NCBI RefSeq assembly: GCF_045635475.1
Contig: NZ_JBJGXI010000025.1
Coordinates: 10,725-74,724, forward strand
Direction: 5' to 3'
Source of the DNA: JBJGXI01 sp045635475
Lineage (GTDB): Bacteria; Bacillota; Bacilli; Bacillales; Amphibacillaceae
Length of the DNA: 64,000 nucleotides
The notes beneath the pieces were generated by a model. That model saw nothing but the letters and a program-made list of their open reading frames with translations, searched no databases and had not been told where the DNA came from. The translations under genes and the position numbers were made by a program. This document shows, piece after piece, positions 33,591 through 42,831 of the stretch (the first letter of the stretch is position 1; each line of letters starts with the position of its first letter).

Positions 33591-34273
33591 AGTAATATCT
33601 AAAAGATTGTTGTTCATACGCAAAATAGCTAAAATGCGTCGTAACGGAGTGCTAAGCAGACGCTGTGGAAAAATACGCCCTTTCCGCGGGGAACGCTTCA
33701 GCCTCCTCAATCGCAAAGAGCGCTCTCTGCGGGGTCTTCAGACTGTTCCTTTCCCGCTGGAGTGGCGTATTTTTCCACCGCTTAGGGTACTGTTACACCT
33801 TTTATGAAGCGTAGTCCCTACACTTTGACTCCTCGAAAATAAAACCCAATTTTCTTCGTGCGATGTATCGCTGTCGTAGCTTTCCTTGTCCTGCGGGACT
33901 AGTGGCGTAAGTGAGACCCCGCAGAACGCAGGAGGCCACTGAAAAAGTCCGATAAATTTTGAAAAGAGTGAATACCAAAAAAATCCATCCCCACTTTCCG
34001 CCTGAAAATCAGAAGTAAATCGAACTGGTTTCTCCACTTTTCTATAGAAAAGTAGCAAGATTTTGGGATAGTGTTTTTGAAAAAACTTCATTTTTAACAG
34101 ACAAAGACTTTTTCAGTGGCCTTGAACGCAGTTCGAGGAGGCTCACTAGCCCCCCTGCGGAAAGCAAAGTGTAGGGACGGAGCGATGCACATCTAAGATC
34201 GTGAGCACCTATGCACTACGACGCAGTTCACTTCAAATATGACATAAAAGCAACGAACTCTATGAAAAGAGCC
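33591..34273. repeat. Dispersed hairpin repeat, family A, copy 2
   Basis: This non-coding element of about 680 bp lies between the converging exonuclease and binding-protein genes. It consists of two hairpin modules. Arms GTGGAAAAATACGCC at 33665-33679 and its complement at 33764-33778 close the first. Arms GTCCCTACACTTTG at 33814-33827 and its complement at 34165-34178 close the second. The outer ends resemble copy 1 (CTAAAAGATTGTTGTT at left, TTCACTTCAAAT...GAAAAGAGCC at right). The first 10 bases of the left tip are lost or diverged. A separate MITE sits in the second module. Confidence 0.78.
33932..34123. mobile_element. 192-bp MITE inside the repeat
   Basis: Terminal inverted repeats AGGCCACTGAAAAAGTC and GACTTTTTCAGTGGCCT bound a 192-bp segment. 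The octamer GAACGCAG occurs on both sides (33924-33931 and 34124-34131) as a perfect target-site duplication. No transposase is encoded, so it is a non-autonomous element moved by an IS elsewhere in the genome. It occurs once in the window. Confidence 0.85.
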
Positions 34274-34275
34274 TA

Positions 34276-34305
34276 ACAAAAAAGGGTGCCGCATTCGGCA
34301 CCCTT
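34276..34305 (-). terminator. Terminator of the sulfonate-type ABC operon
   Basis: On the minus strand AAGGGTGCCG and CGGCACCCTT form a 10-bp stem followed by TTTTTGTT. It lies 8 bp after the binding-protein stop. Confidence 0.85.
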
Positions 34306-34312
34306 AAATGTT

Positions 34313-35305
34313 CTATTGAATGAATTGCTTATCAATTAAATCAGAGAAATCAGGTTTTTCTTTTAGGAATTTAAGATTATAGGAAGAATCACCGAATGCT
34401 TGAACTGCTTCAGCATCCACTTCATATGTGAAACCAATGTTTCCCCATGCGTTATCGATAACATCTCTACTTAATTCTTGACGAGTCACTTCTTTAATAT
34501 CATTGATCGCAATTGTTTTTGCTTCTTCTGGGTTATCAGCGATAAATGCAGTTGCATCTTTATGAGCGTCTACAATGCTTTGAACTAATTCTGGATTGTT
34601 TTCAATTTTTTCACCAGTTGTGACTAAAACGGATGCCGGAAGTGTTGTGCCAAATGATACTTCTGTTGGATCAATAATTACTTTAGCACCTGTTTCTGCT
34701 TGTATGACAGATGCCCAAGGTTCCGGAGCTACAGCTACATCAATTCTACCTGATTCAAACATCATCTGATATTGTGCTGGTTCACCAGTGGTATGCACCA
34801 TTTTCCCACCAATTCGTTCAGAAGTTATACCAAGTTCATTCATATACGTTTCAAATTGTACATCGTGTGTACAGCCAACACGTGGAGTGATAAAAGTGTG
34901 TCCTGGGATATCTTCAACCGACTCAATACCACTACCAGGCCTAGCTAAAACGACTGTCCCACCTGTAGAACCACCACCGATAATTTTCACGTCTGTTCCA
35001 GTTGTATAGTTATTCATTGCAGGACCAGGTCCAACCAATCCTGCATCAATTTCTCCTGTTTTAAGTGCGGTCATGAACGATGCACCATCAGGGAAGGTTT
35101 TATAATCTATTGTAATCCCATCACCTAGTTGATCCTGATAAAATCCTTCCGCCTTTGCGACCATTGCTGGTACGTGATTAATGTTTGGGAAATAACCAAT
35201 TGTAATTTCTTCTACAGTGTCTCCGTTAGTAGAAGATGTCCCGCATGCTGCTAAAATACCAGCAAATGTTATAAGCATAATAATTGAAATAAAACCTTTT
35301 TTCAT
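34313..35305 (-). CDS. ABC transporter substrate-binding lipoprotein (sulfonate/nitrate/taurine type)
   Basis: This 330-residue binding protein of the SsuA/NrtA/TauA group has a lipoprotein signal ending at LAAC (Cys21). The mature protein opens with ITIGYFPNINHVPAMVAKAEGFYQ, and LVGPGPAMNNYTTG and GGSTGGTVVLARPGSGI follow the family fold. It is encoded last in the operon ATPase-permease-binding protein. The ligand cannot be decided between sulfonates, nitrate-like anions or thiamine precursors; no sulfonate monooxygenase is nearby. A strong terminator follows. Confidence 0.9.
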   Translation of the reverse strand: MKKGFISIIMLITFAGILAACGTSSTNGDTVEEITIGYFPNINHVPAMVAKAEGFYQDQLGDGITIDYKTFPDGASFMTALKTGEIDAGLVGPGPAMNNYTTGTDVKIIGGGSTGGTVVLARPGSGIESVEDIPGHTFITPRVGCTHDVQFETYMNELGITSERIGGKMVHTTGEPAQYQMMFESGRIDVAVAPEPWASVIQAETGAKVIIDPTEVSFGTTLPASVLVTTGEKIENNPELVQSIVDAHKDATAFIADNPEEAKTIAINDIKEVTRQELSRDVIDNAWGNIGFTYEVDAEAVQAFGDSSYNLKFLKEKPDFSDLIDKQFIQ

Positions 35306-35335
35306 GTTTGTAACCTCCTAAGATTAGTTTATTAA

Positions 35336-36085
35336 TTATAGTCCCCAACGTCTGGCAACTGATTTTTCAATACGTTGGAATATTAACTGATCGACAATAG
35401 CACCAATAACACCAATGATAATCATTACACCAATGACCAAACTCATATCGCCAAAATCTCCTGCATAGCGAAGCGTATAGCCTAATCCTGGTCCAGTTGT
35501 TAATAGTTCCCCAGCGATTAAAGCTCTCCAGGAAAATGCCCATGCGAGTCGTGATCCAGTCACAAAATAAGGAACTGATGCCGGAACAGTTACTCGGAAA
35601 AACAAGTCGATACCTTTAGAACCCATTGTTTGAGCTGCTTTTACATAAAGGGGTGAAACATTTTTAATCCCGGTTCGAACGTTTAATGCCATTACAAAGG
35701 TACCACCTAAAATAACAACAAAGATAACGGCTTGTTCATTTAAGCCAAACCACATGATGGCAAGTGGTAACCACACGATACTAGGAACACTTTGAAAGGC
35801 AAGCAGGGTGGACCCAATAGTATCATCTGCTGTTTTTGATTTAGCTATTAGTACGCCAATACTTGTGCCAATTAATAGTGAAATAACTAAACCAATAATA
35901 AGGCGTCTAAAACTTGCTATTAAATCGTAAACTAGGGTCAAGTCAGATATGCCAACATAAAGCGAGGTGAACACCTTTGTTGGAGGTGGGAGCATGATTT
36001 CTGGCCATAGACCTACACGTGAACCCATCTCCCACAATGCCAGGACAATAACGAAAAAGATAATGCGTTTAATTACTGGCTTCAT
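35336..36085 (-). CDS. ABC transporter permease (SsuC/TauC type)
   Basis: This 249-residue permease has six membrane helices. The EAA-type coupling loop is around KAAQTMGSKGIDLFFRVTVPASVPY. It overlaps the end of the ATPase gene by 17 bp, so translation is coupled, and the binding-protein gene follows after 30 bp. PPPTKVF near the N terminus is typical of sulfonate/nitrate permeases. Confidence 0.92.
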   Translation of the reverse strand: MKPVIKRIIFFVIVLALWEMGSRVGLWPEIMLPPPTKVFTSLYVGISDLTLVYDLIASFRRLIIGLVISLLIGTSIGVLIAKSKTADDTIGSTLLAFQSVPSIVWLPLAIMWFGLNEQAVIFVVILGGTFVMALNVRTGIKNVSPLYVKAAQTMGSKGIDLFFRVTVPASVPYFVTGSRLAWAFSWRALIAGELLTTGPGLGYTLRYAGDFGDMSLVIGVMIIIGVIGAIVDQLIFQRIEKSVARRWGL

Positions 36086-36857
36086 AGGCTAACTCCTCGC
36101 TGATGACTTTATCAATTTCTGTTTTAAGATAGCTCATAATGTGTTCTTCTATTTTTAGCATTTCTGTTTTATGTTCATCTCTTGGTCGTGGCAAGTCGAC
36201 TTTAATATCTGTTAAAATGGTACCGGGCCTTGTTCCCATGACAATAATCCGATCCGATAACTTAATAGATTCAGAAATACTGTGTGTGACAAATAATACT
36301 GTTTTCTTCGTTTCCATCCAAATATCTTCTAATTGACGGTGGAGGCGAGTTCTCGTTTGCTCATCTAATGCACCGAATGGTTCATCCATGAGTAATATGC
36401 CAGGATCCATCGCTAGTGCTCTTGCAATGGCCACTCTTTGCTGCATACCACCTGAGAGTTCGTGGGGGTAATGATCCAAGTAGTTACTCAGCTGCACCAT
36501 TTGTAGATACTTTTTAGCTTGGTTTGATGCTTCCTTCTTGGGCATATCCTTTTTTAACGGAAACATGACATTTTCTAGAACGTTTATCCATGGAAACAGC
36601 GCAGCGTGTTGAAATACCATTCCACGGTCTTTTCCTGGTTTAGTAATCGTTTTATCATTGACAACAATTTCACCAGTTGTTGTGCTTGTTAATCCTGCTA
36701 CAATTGAAAGTAGTGTAGATTTTCCACAACCAGATGGACCTAAGATGGAAACAAATTCACCTTCATCTATTGTTAAGTTAATATCTTTAAGCACAGTGGT
36801 AGGTTGATTGTTTTTATCATGAAATTGTTTATTTAGTTGATTTATATGAATAGTCAT
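36069..36857 (-). CDS. ABC transporter ATP-binding protein (SsuB/TauB type)
   Basis: This 262-residue ATPase has Walker A GPSGCGKST (about 40-48), the Q-loop in MVFQHAALFPW, signature LSGGMQQR, Walker B ILLMDEPFGALD and the switch histidine in FVTHSISE. I use the ATG at 36857 (MTIHINQLNKQF), which has AGGTGTGAT upstream, and not the longer frame start at 36890. It is the first gene of the three-gene import operon, behind a near-consensus promoter. Confidence 0.92.
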   Translation of the reverse strand: MTIHINQLNKQFHDKNNQPTTVLKDINLTIDEGEFVSILGPSGCGKSTLLSIVAGLTSTTTGEIVVNDKTITKPGKDRGMVFQHAALFPWINVLENVMFPLKKDMPKKEASNQAKKYLQMVQLSNYLDHYPHELSGGMQQRVAIARALAMDPGILLMDEPFGALDEQTRTRLHRQLEDIWMETKKTVLFVTHSISESIKLSDRIIVMGTRPGTILTDIKVDLPRPRDEHKTEMLKIEEHIMSYLKTEIDKVISEELAYEASN

Positions 36858-36911
36858 CTTTATCACACCTAATCTTATAATTCTTATCAAAATAATCGGA
36901 ATTAGATATTA

Positions 36912-36939
36912 ATTATAATATTTATATAGTATTTGTCAA
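36912..36939 (-). promoter_or_regulatory. Near-consensus sigma-A promoter of the sulfonate-type ABC operon
   Basis: On the minus strand TTGACA (36934-36939) and TATAAT (36912-36917) are both exact, with a 16-bp spacer. Such a strong promoter for a nutrient importer usually implies a repressor, but I could not identify its site. The start point would be about 50 nt upstream of the ATPase start codon. Confidence 0.8.
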
Positions 36940-37097
36940 CCGTGTGAAGATAATTCATGTTATTTTGGGCATCTGCAACATACTAATTCCACAGATATCT
37001 TGTTTATACGCCTAAGTTTAATTTAATTGAAAATATTTTTTTGCAGGAAATTGGCTGTTTTTGTTGAATGTTTTGATTTAAGAAAGAGGTGATATTG

Positions 37098-37310
37098 ATG
37101 AGCATCTTAATGGAATCCATGCAATTTCCAATTGATAATTTATTAGGATTATTTTTGTACGCCCTTTTATTTACACTAATACCAGGTGTAATTGTTAGTC
37201 TAACGTTTCGGTTTATTCCAAAACGTTTACCATATATGCTGCAAAATGTAGTCGTTGCTGTATCTGTCTATCTTGGTATTATTTTGTGGTGGCATTTTAT
37301 CGTTCGTTAA
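37098..37310 (+). CDS. Small membrane protein of unknown function
   Basis: This 70-residue protein has two membrane helices (about 13-38 and 48-68) joined by a basic turn (RFIPKRLPYM), and the C terminus is WWHFIVR. No family is recognised. The ATG at 37098 follows AAAGAGGTGAT. It stands alone with its own terminator, opposite the sulfonate-type ABC operon. Confidence 0.65.
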   Translation: MSILMESMQFPIDNLLGLFLYALLFTLIPGVIVSLTFRFIPKRLPYMLQNVVVAVSVYLGIILWWHFIVR

Positions 37311-37340
37311 TTATTTGAAATACATAATCTATAAAGTTCT

Positions 37341-37367
37341 ACCCAAGCAAATGTGCTTGGGTTTTAT
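37341..37367 (+). terminator. Terminator of the small membrane protein gene
   Basis: ACCCAAGC (37341-37348) pairs with GCTTGGGT (37355-37362), followed by TTTTATT. Confidence 0.75.
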
Positions 37368-37507
37368 TCGTAATGTTATAAACAGTTGTGTAAGGTATTT
37401 ATGAAATTACTCATATAGCAGAATAAAGATATGTATACTAGTTGCATATTAATTAGGTAATAATGAAAACATATCTATTCAAAGAAAAAATTAGAAAGGT
37501 GGTATAT

Positions 37508-39082
37508 ATGAACTTCTGTAAGATTTCTCGTACATTTTTGTTTGTAGTTGGATTAATTTTTCTTGTATCTTGCAATCATGGTGGGCTTGACTCTACTTTT
37601 CCTTCTACAATCCATGCTGGGAAACTAGTTATTACAGATAAGTTGAAGACAGATAGCAATTATGCGGGAAATATTCAAGCTACAATGCATGCAGAAGGTA
37701 AGTCCGTGCTACAGCAACAATTAGATGAGATTATCACTAATGATCCTATTCTAAAGGGCGCTTTAGCAGGTGTTAGTGTTCGATCAGCTAGGAATGGTGA
37801 GCTACTTTATGATCATATGGGAGATACTAGAATGAAGCCGGCTTCCAATATGAAATTGTTAACTGCAGCAGCAGCACTCTCATCCTTAGGTTCTGATTAC
37901 ACCTTTACGACAGAAGTATTAACAGATGGCTCGATTAATGAAGGTATCTTAAACGGAAATTTATATTTAAAAGGAAAAGGAGATCCTACATTATTACAAG
38001 AGGATTTTAACCAATTGGCAAAGCAAACTCATGATTTAGGAATTGATGTGATTGAGGGGAGTATAATTGCAGATGATACTTGGTTTGATAGTATTAGATA
38101 CTCGACAGATCTTAGTTGGAACGATGAGTTTACCTATTATGGGGGACAGATTTCAGCATTAACAGCATCCCCGAATAACGATTATGATGCTGGTTCTTTA
38201 ATTGTTACGGTATCTTCAGCAGGTGTTGGAGAAAAGCCTACAGTGACAATCACACCAGATACGGATTATGTTACAATCCTCAATCAGGCAGGAACGGTTG
38301 CTACGGCTGATGAGCAGGAAGAACTTAAAATTGAACGAGAGCATGGTACCAATATTATTACGATAGATGGAACGATTCAGATGGATTCTTATAATAAAAA
38401 AGAATGGATTTCTGTATGGGAACCAACAGGATATGCATTAGACTTATTTAAACAAGCCTTAAAAGAGCAAGGGATAACATGGAATGAAGATTTAACGGTT
38501 CTATCGTCACCATTTGAAGTTAGTACTGTTCTTGTTAGTCATTCCTCAATGCCGTTATCACAATTACTAACCCCATTTATGAAGCTTAGCAATAATATTC
38601 ATGCAGAAGTATTAGTAAAGGAAATGGGCAAGGTTGTCCATGGAGAAGGAAGTTGGGATAAGGGATTACAAGTCGTTGAATCCATGCTCCCATCATTAGG
38701 TGTTAATACAGAAACCTTAGTTATCAGAGACGGATCGGGAATATCACATGTCAATCTAATTCCAGCAAATCAAATTTCCCAATTGTTATTTGCTGTTCAA
38801 TCCAAACCATGGTTTTCAACCTATTTAGAGTCACTACCTGTGGCTGGAGTACAGGAAAAAATGGTTGGTGGATCATTAAGATATCGTATGCATGATACAC
38901 CTGCAAGTGGAAAGGTGAAAGCGAAAACAGGAACGATCTCAACCGTAACCACCTTATCTGGTTATGCTGAAACGGCAACTATGGGTACACTAATCTTTTC
39001 CATCATGCTAAATAACGTATTGGACGAGGACCTAGGCAAAGATGTAGAAGATAAAATTGTATCAATACTAGTCAGTCAATAA
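37508..39082 (+). CDS. dacB: D-alanyl-D-alanine carboxypeptidase/endopeptidase (PBP4, S13 family)
   Basis: This 524-residue low-molecular-mass penicillin-binding protein trims or cleaves peptidoglycan peptides outside the cell. A signal segment ends near Cys22 (FLVSC), so it may be a lipoprotein. The active-site motifs are S113-N-M-K116 in KPASNMKLLTA, SNN in FMKLSNNIHAE and KTG near the C terminus (KAKTGTIS). The long insertion between the first two motifs (about 160-330) is typical of family S13. The ATG at 37508 follows AGAAAGGTGG; the longer upstream frame lacks a site. It is a single gene. Confidence 0.92.
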   Translation: MNFCKISRTFLFVVGLIFLVSCNHGGLDSTFPSTIHAGKLVITDKLKTDSNYAGNIQATMHAEGKSVLQQQLDEIITNDPILKGALAGVSVRSARNGELLYDHMGDTRMKPASNMKLLTAAAALSSLGSDYTFTTEVLTDGSINEGILNGNLYLKGKGDPTLLQEDFNQLAKQTHDLGIDVIEGSIIADDTWFDSIRYSTDLSWNDEFTYYGGQISALTASPNNDYDAGSLIVTVSSAGVGEKPTVTITPDTDYVTILNQAGTVATADEQEELKIEREHGTNIITIDGTIQMDSYNKKEWISVWEPTGYALDLFKQALKEQGITWNEDLTVLSSPFEVSTVLVSHSSMPLSQLLTPFMKLSNNIHAEVLVKEMGKVVHGEGSWDKGLQVVESMLPSLGVNTETLVIRDGSGISHVNLIPANQISQLLFAVQSKPWFSTYLESLPVAGVQEKMVGGSLRYRMHDTPASGKVKAKTGTISTVTTLSGYAETATMGTLIFSIMLNNVLDEDLGKDVEDKIVSILVSQ

Positions 39083-39170
39083 GAAATAGAATTAGGTTAA
39101 CCAAATTTTACTGAGAATGTAGTATAATAATATGTTGAGTAACTAGTATAAGCATAGAAAGTTGATGAAG

Positions 39171-42100
39171 ATGAAAAGCATGCCAATATTTAAAGATGAA
39201 ATTGAACAACTATTCTCCAAGTCGATGTATATGCGAGGTCTTCTATACTATAATCAAGGCCGGGTGCAAAGCCTTTATTATGTAGAAAGAGATAATAGAT
39301 GGCGCGGCAAAGTAATTGGTACAGGTGCGTATGATGTGACAGTTACTATTTTAGATGACCATGTTGATTTTCGATGTGATTGTTTGGCATTTTTTGATTA
39401 TGGAGAATGCAAGCATGCAGCAGCATGTCTGTTTGAAATTGCCGACAAACAGGAAAAAGAAGACCCATTTATATTAGAAACGAAAAAGAAGCGAGAACAA
39501 CAAAAGGTAATAAATCACTTTATTGATGTTTTCTCAACCTATCAGCAAACGGAAGCATATAGTCACGAACAATTCATTAAGGACCCTTTAAACGTAGAAT
39601 TTATTATTAAAACGCAGTTATCCTCGAACTATGGTGCATCATCAGTATGGGCAATAGAGATGAAGACAGGTGTTAATCGAGTCTATGTTGTAAAGGATTT
39701 AAATAAATTCTTACAAGCTGTTGAAATGAATAATTCATATTTTTTTACAAAAAATTTCTCGTATGATCCGACTGAGCAGGTGTTTACCAAACAAGACTTT
39801 GCGGTTATCCAATTACTTATTCAAATTAGTAAAAATGAGGCCGCATATAATGACAGGTACTATTCTTACCGAGGTGACGAACGTGCTGTAATGGTACCAC
39901 CAATGATGGTAGATACACTATTAGAGATGCTAATGGAAACGAATTTTACTTTTGAGAGTTACAATCATAGCTATACAAGTTTGGAAATTATTGAGAATGA
40001 AATACCGCTTGCTTTTCGATTGGAAAAGGGAGAAGCAGACGATTTTCAATTGGATATTTCGGAATTAGCCAATGTAGAATTGTTTGAATTATACGGATAC
40101 CTGCAGAAAGGGTATCAGCTTTACAAGTTAACTAGCGAACAACAACGGATAATAGAAGAACTTCAAACAGGTTTCGATACAACATCATCTATTTACAAAG
40201 GCCAACACATACCGATTGCTAAAGATCAAATCGAGTCTTTTTTGTCAGTAGCGATTCCAGAAATGAAAAAAATAGGCACCTTAGATATTTCTGAGCAGGT
40301 TTCCAATCAAATTAGGCAGTTCCCATTGCAAGCAAAGATATTAGTAGATAGCGATGGTGAAACCCTGCAAGTTGATGTTGAGTACCATTATGGAGATGTG
40401 ACCATCAATCCATTTTTACCGAGTGCTCCCGATGAGGAAAAAGAAGAAGGGTTAACCGTCCGCGATATGCGTAAAGAACAAGAAATAATGACAGCAATCG
40501 AGGATGCGTCCTTAAAATATAACGGGAAAAAGCTATATGTTGAAGGAGAGGAAGATATTTATTACTTTCTCTTTCACACATTGCCTTATCTAGAAGATAA
40601 AGCAAATATCTTTTTAACTAATGAAGTTAAAAGTCTGTTATTACCTGATTCCTATGCGCCTACAACTACGTTTGATTTTAATAATGATGGCAGTCTGCTA
40701 GAAGTCAGTTTTGACATGAAGGATGTAGAGCCTGATCATATTCAGCAAATCTTGAAATCGGTTGTTGAGAAGAAGAAGTATTATCGATTACCAAATGGTG
40801 CGTTTGTGTCTATTGAAGGTAATCAACAAATGCAAAATATACAGCAGTTGTATTCTGAATTAAATATTAACAAAGCGGAGCTGAATGGCAGTACATTACA
40901 GTTACCAGTATATCGGGCACTGCAGGTGGACGATTTAATTCAAGAAGATACTAAGCTTAAAATTAAAATTGGGAAACAATTTCGTAAGTTAATTCAAAGT
41001 CTTAAAAATCCTGATGAACTTGATTTCGAATTGCCTGTAGATTTGCAAGCTGATTTAAGGGAGTACCAAACGCTTGGCTTCCAGTGGTTAAAGACACTAG
41101 CAACGTATTCACTCGGAGGTATCCTTGCTGATGATATGGGCTTAGGAAAAACATTGCAGGCTATTGCATTTCTATTATCTGAAAAGCAGGAACAGAAGCT
41201 AACTAATCCTGCCTTAGTAGTTGCCCCCGCTTCTCTAGTGTACAATTGGAAAAGCGAACTCGAAAAATTCGCACCAAGTTTAGATGCAGAAGTTGTCATC
41301 GGTACACCGTCCGAAAGGGAAGCTATTTTACAGCAAGAATCCCAACCAAATGTCCTAATTACTTCGTATCCACTATTAAGACAGGATATAGATTTATATA
41401 AGGATCAACAATTCAGTTGCTTGTTTCTAGATGAAGCACAAGCTATTAAGAATCATATAACGAAAACCTCGAAGGCAGTGCGTGATATTCGAGCAGGGAA
41501 AAGATTTGCGTTAAGTGGCACACCAATCGAAAACTCCTTGGATGAGTTATGGGCTCTTTTTCAGGCTGTCTTGCCAGGCTTTTTCCCGAGCCAACAGGCA
41601 TTTCGGAAACTGTCGGAAGAGAAGATTTCCAAAATGGCTCGCCCTTTTATCTTGAGACGTTTAAAGAAAGATGTCTTGACAGAGCTTCCTGATAAGATTG
41701 AGACGACGCAAGTATCAGAATTAACACAGCAGCAAAAAGAGTTGTATATGGGATACTTAGAAAAGATTCAAAAAGAAACGATTGCATCCTTGCAAGGTGA
41801 AGGATTAAATCGTAGCCGGATAAAAATTTTAGCAGGTTTAACGCGACTTCGGCAGTTGTGTTGTCATCCTTCGTTGTTTATCGAAAACTATGAGGGCTCA
41901 TCTGGTAAATTAGAGCAGCTCATCGAGATTGTTGGAAATGCCAAAGAAAATAAAAAGCGTATGTTAATCTTCTCGCAATTTACGAGTATGCTACACATTA
42001 TTCGTAAGCAATTAGATGAAGCTGGCCTATCATATTTTTATATTGATGGTAAAACACCTTCAAAGGAACGAGTGGAAATGGTTAACCGTTTTAATGAAGG

Positions 42101-42413
42101 GGAAAATGATGTTTTTCTCATTTCATTAAAAGCAGGTGGCACTGGTCTGAATTTAACTGGTGCAGATACAGTAATTTTGTACGATTTATGGTGGAATCCA
42201 GCAGTTGAAGATCAAGCTGCCGACCGCGCGCACAGAATGGGACAGAAAAATGTGGTGCAAGTTATTCGTTTGCTTTCTAAAGGGACCATTGAAGAAAAAA
42301 TATATCAACTGCAGCAACGTAAAAAAGAATTGATTGAAAAAGTTATTCAACCTGGTGATACCATGTTATCAAGTCTATCGGAACAGGAAATTAAAGAATT
42401 ATTAAGTATATAA
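39171..42413 (+). CDS. SNF2-family helicase with SWIM zinc finger
   Basis: This DNA-dependent ATPase has about 1080 residues. An N-terminal SWIM finger (CDCLAFFDYGECKHAAA, C-x-C...C-x-H, about 68-84) is followed by an SNF2-associated bacterial domain. The ATPase core comes next, with Walker A DDMGLGKT (about 650), DEAQ box LFLDEAQAIKN, SGTPIEN, and C-terminal helicase motifs FSQFTSML, SLKAGGTGLNLTGAD and DRAHRMGQ. Such proteins are widespread in Bacillaceae without a settled role; chromatin-like remodelling or removal of RNA polymerase is suggested for relatives. The exact start is uncertain (TTG 39162, ATG 39165 or 39171). Confidence 0.92.
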   Translation: MKSMPIFKDEIEQLFSKSMYMRGLLYYNQGRVQSLYYVERDNRWRGKVIGTGAYDVTVTILDDHVDFRCDCLAFFDYGECKHAAACLFEIADKQEKEDPFILETKKKREQQKVINHFIDVFSTYQQTEAYSHEQFIKDPLNVEFIIKTQLSSNYGASSVWAIEMKTGVNRVYVVKDLNKFLQAVEMNNSYFFTKNFSYDPTEQVFTKQDFAVIQLLIQISKNEAAYNDRYYSYRGDERAVMVPPMMVDTLLEMLMETNFTFESYNHSYTSLEIIENEIPLAFRLEKGEADDFQLDISELANVELFELYGYLQKGYQLYKLTSEQQRIIEELQTGFDTTSSIYKGQHIPIAKDQIESFLSVAIPEMKKIGTLDISEQVSNQIRQFPLQAKILVDSDGETLQVDVEYHYGDVTINPFLPSAPDEEKEEGLTVRDMRKEQEIMTAIEDASLKYNGKKLYVEGEEDIYYFLFHTLPYLEDKANIFLTNEVKSLLLPDSYAPTTTFDFNNDGSLLEVSFDMKDVEPDHIQQILKSVVEKKKYYRLPNGAFVSIEGNQQMQNIQQLYSELNINKAELNGSTLQLPVYRALQVDDLIQEDTKLKIKIGKQFRKLIQSLKNPDELDFELPVDLQADLREYQTLGFQWLKTLATYSLGGILADDMGLGKTLQAIAFLLSEKQEQKLTNPALVVAPASLVYNWKSELEKFAPSLDAEVVIGTPSEREAILQQESQPNVLITSYPLLRQDIDLYKDQQFSCLFLDEAQAIKNHITKTSKAVRDIRAGKRFALSGTPIENSLDELWALFQAVLPGFFPSQQAFRKLSEEKISKMARPFILRRLKKDVLTELPDKIETTQVSELTQQQKELYMGYLEKIQKETIASLQGEGLNRSRIKILAGLTRLRQLCCHPSLFIENYEGSSGKLEQLIEIVGNAKENKKRMLIFSQFTSMLHIIRKQLDEAGLSYFYIDGKTPSKERVEMVNRFNEGENDVFLISLKAGGTGLNLTGADTVILYDLWWNPAVEDQAADRAHRMGQKNVVQVIRLLSKGTIEEKIYQLQQRKKELIEKVIQPGDTMLSSLSEQEIKELLSI

Positions 42414-42418
42414 GTGTA

Positions 42419-42453
42419 AATGCTGCTGGAAAAAATCCAGCAGCATTTTTTAT
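42419..42453 (+). terminator. Terminator of the SNF2 helicase gene
   Basis: AATGCTGCTGGA (42419-42430) pairs with TCCAGCAGCATT (42436-42447), followed by TTTTATG. Confidence 0.85.
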
Positions 42454-42472
42454 GAAATAAAATAGCATTCGG

Positions 42473-42540
42473 GTTGTCTAGCTCCAGTGATGCAACTAGC
42501 GAGAATTTACTCATCTAAGTTTTGCCTACGCTTTTCTTAT
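42473..42540. repeat. Short relic of a Bacillaceae intergenic repeat
   Basis: TTGTCTAGCTCCAG at the left and CGCTTTTCTTA at the right are the usual ends of the TGTCTAGCTCC...GCTTTTC repeat type to which family B belongs. The middle has decayed. This is the only repeat trace in the window that lies between two genes of the same direction. Confidence 0.5.
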
Positions 42541-42632
42541 TACTTGTCATATTTACTGACAAGCTGCTGGATAGAAAATGTGTATTGTGGTTAAATAAAT
42601 AGGATTTACAGATAGATATAAATGGTGTATAT

Positions 42633-42679
42633 TATTTACGAACGATTCATCAATAAAACGATTTAATATTCGTAATTTT
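42633..42679 (+). promoter_or_regulatory. PurBox-like inverted pair upstream of the BMP transporter
   Basis: TTTACGAACGATT (42635-42647) and, inverted, AATATTCGTAATTTT (42665-42679) each hold a CGAA core in AT-rich sequence, with 26 bp between the cores. This resembles the paired PurBoxes bound by the purine repressor PurR. The boxes deviate from CCGAAC at one or two positions. No guanine riboswitch is visible in the 418-bp gap, and a clear promoter was not found. Confidence 0.45.
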
Positions 42680-42831
42680 ACATATAATTGTTAATTTTAT
42701 TACGATAAACTCGAGTTGTTACATGTTTTTGTTGCATATAAGTAGTAATTCTAGCATTAATGGATACAGTTGACGAAATTTGCAGCAAGGACTTCTAACA
42801 TATATATAAGGATAATAAGGGGGAAAACAGA

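Noticed and set aside
33586..34091. Open frames of 73 and 117 codons inside the family A repeat (also 9975-10172, 47916-48119 and 53482-53685).
   Set aside because: They lie in fold-back repeats, have no ribosome binding sites, show proline/arginine/serine-rich nonsense composition and are not conserved in frame between repeat copies.
42455..42831. Purine (guanine) riboswitch before the nucleoside importer.
   Set aside because: The conserved loop and junction bases of the class are absent. Only the PurBox-like pair stands out.
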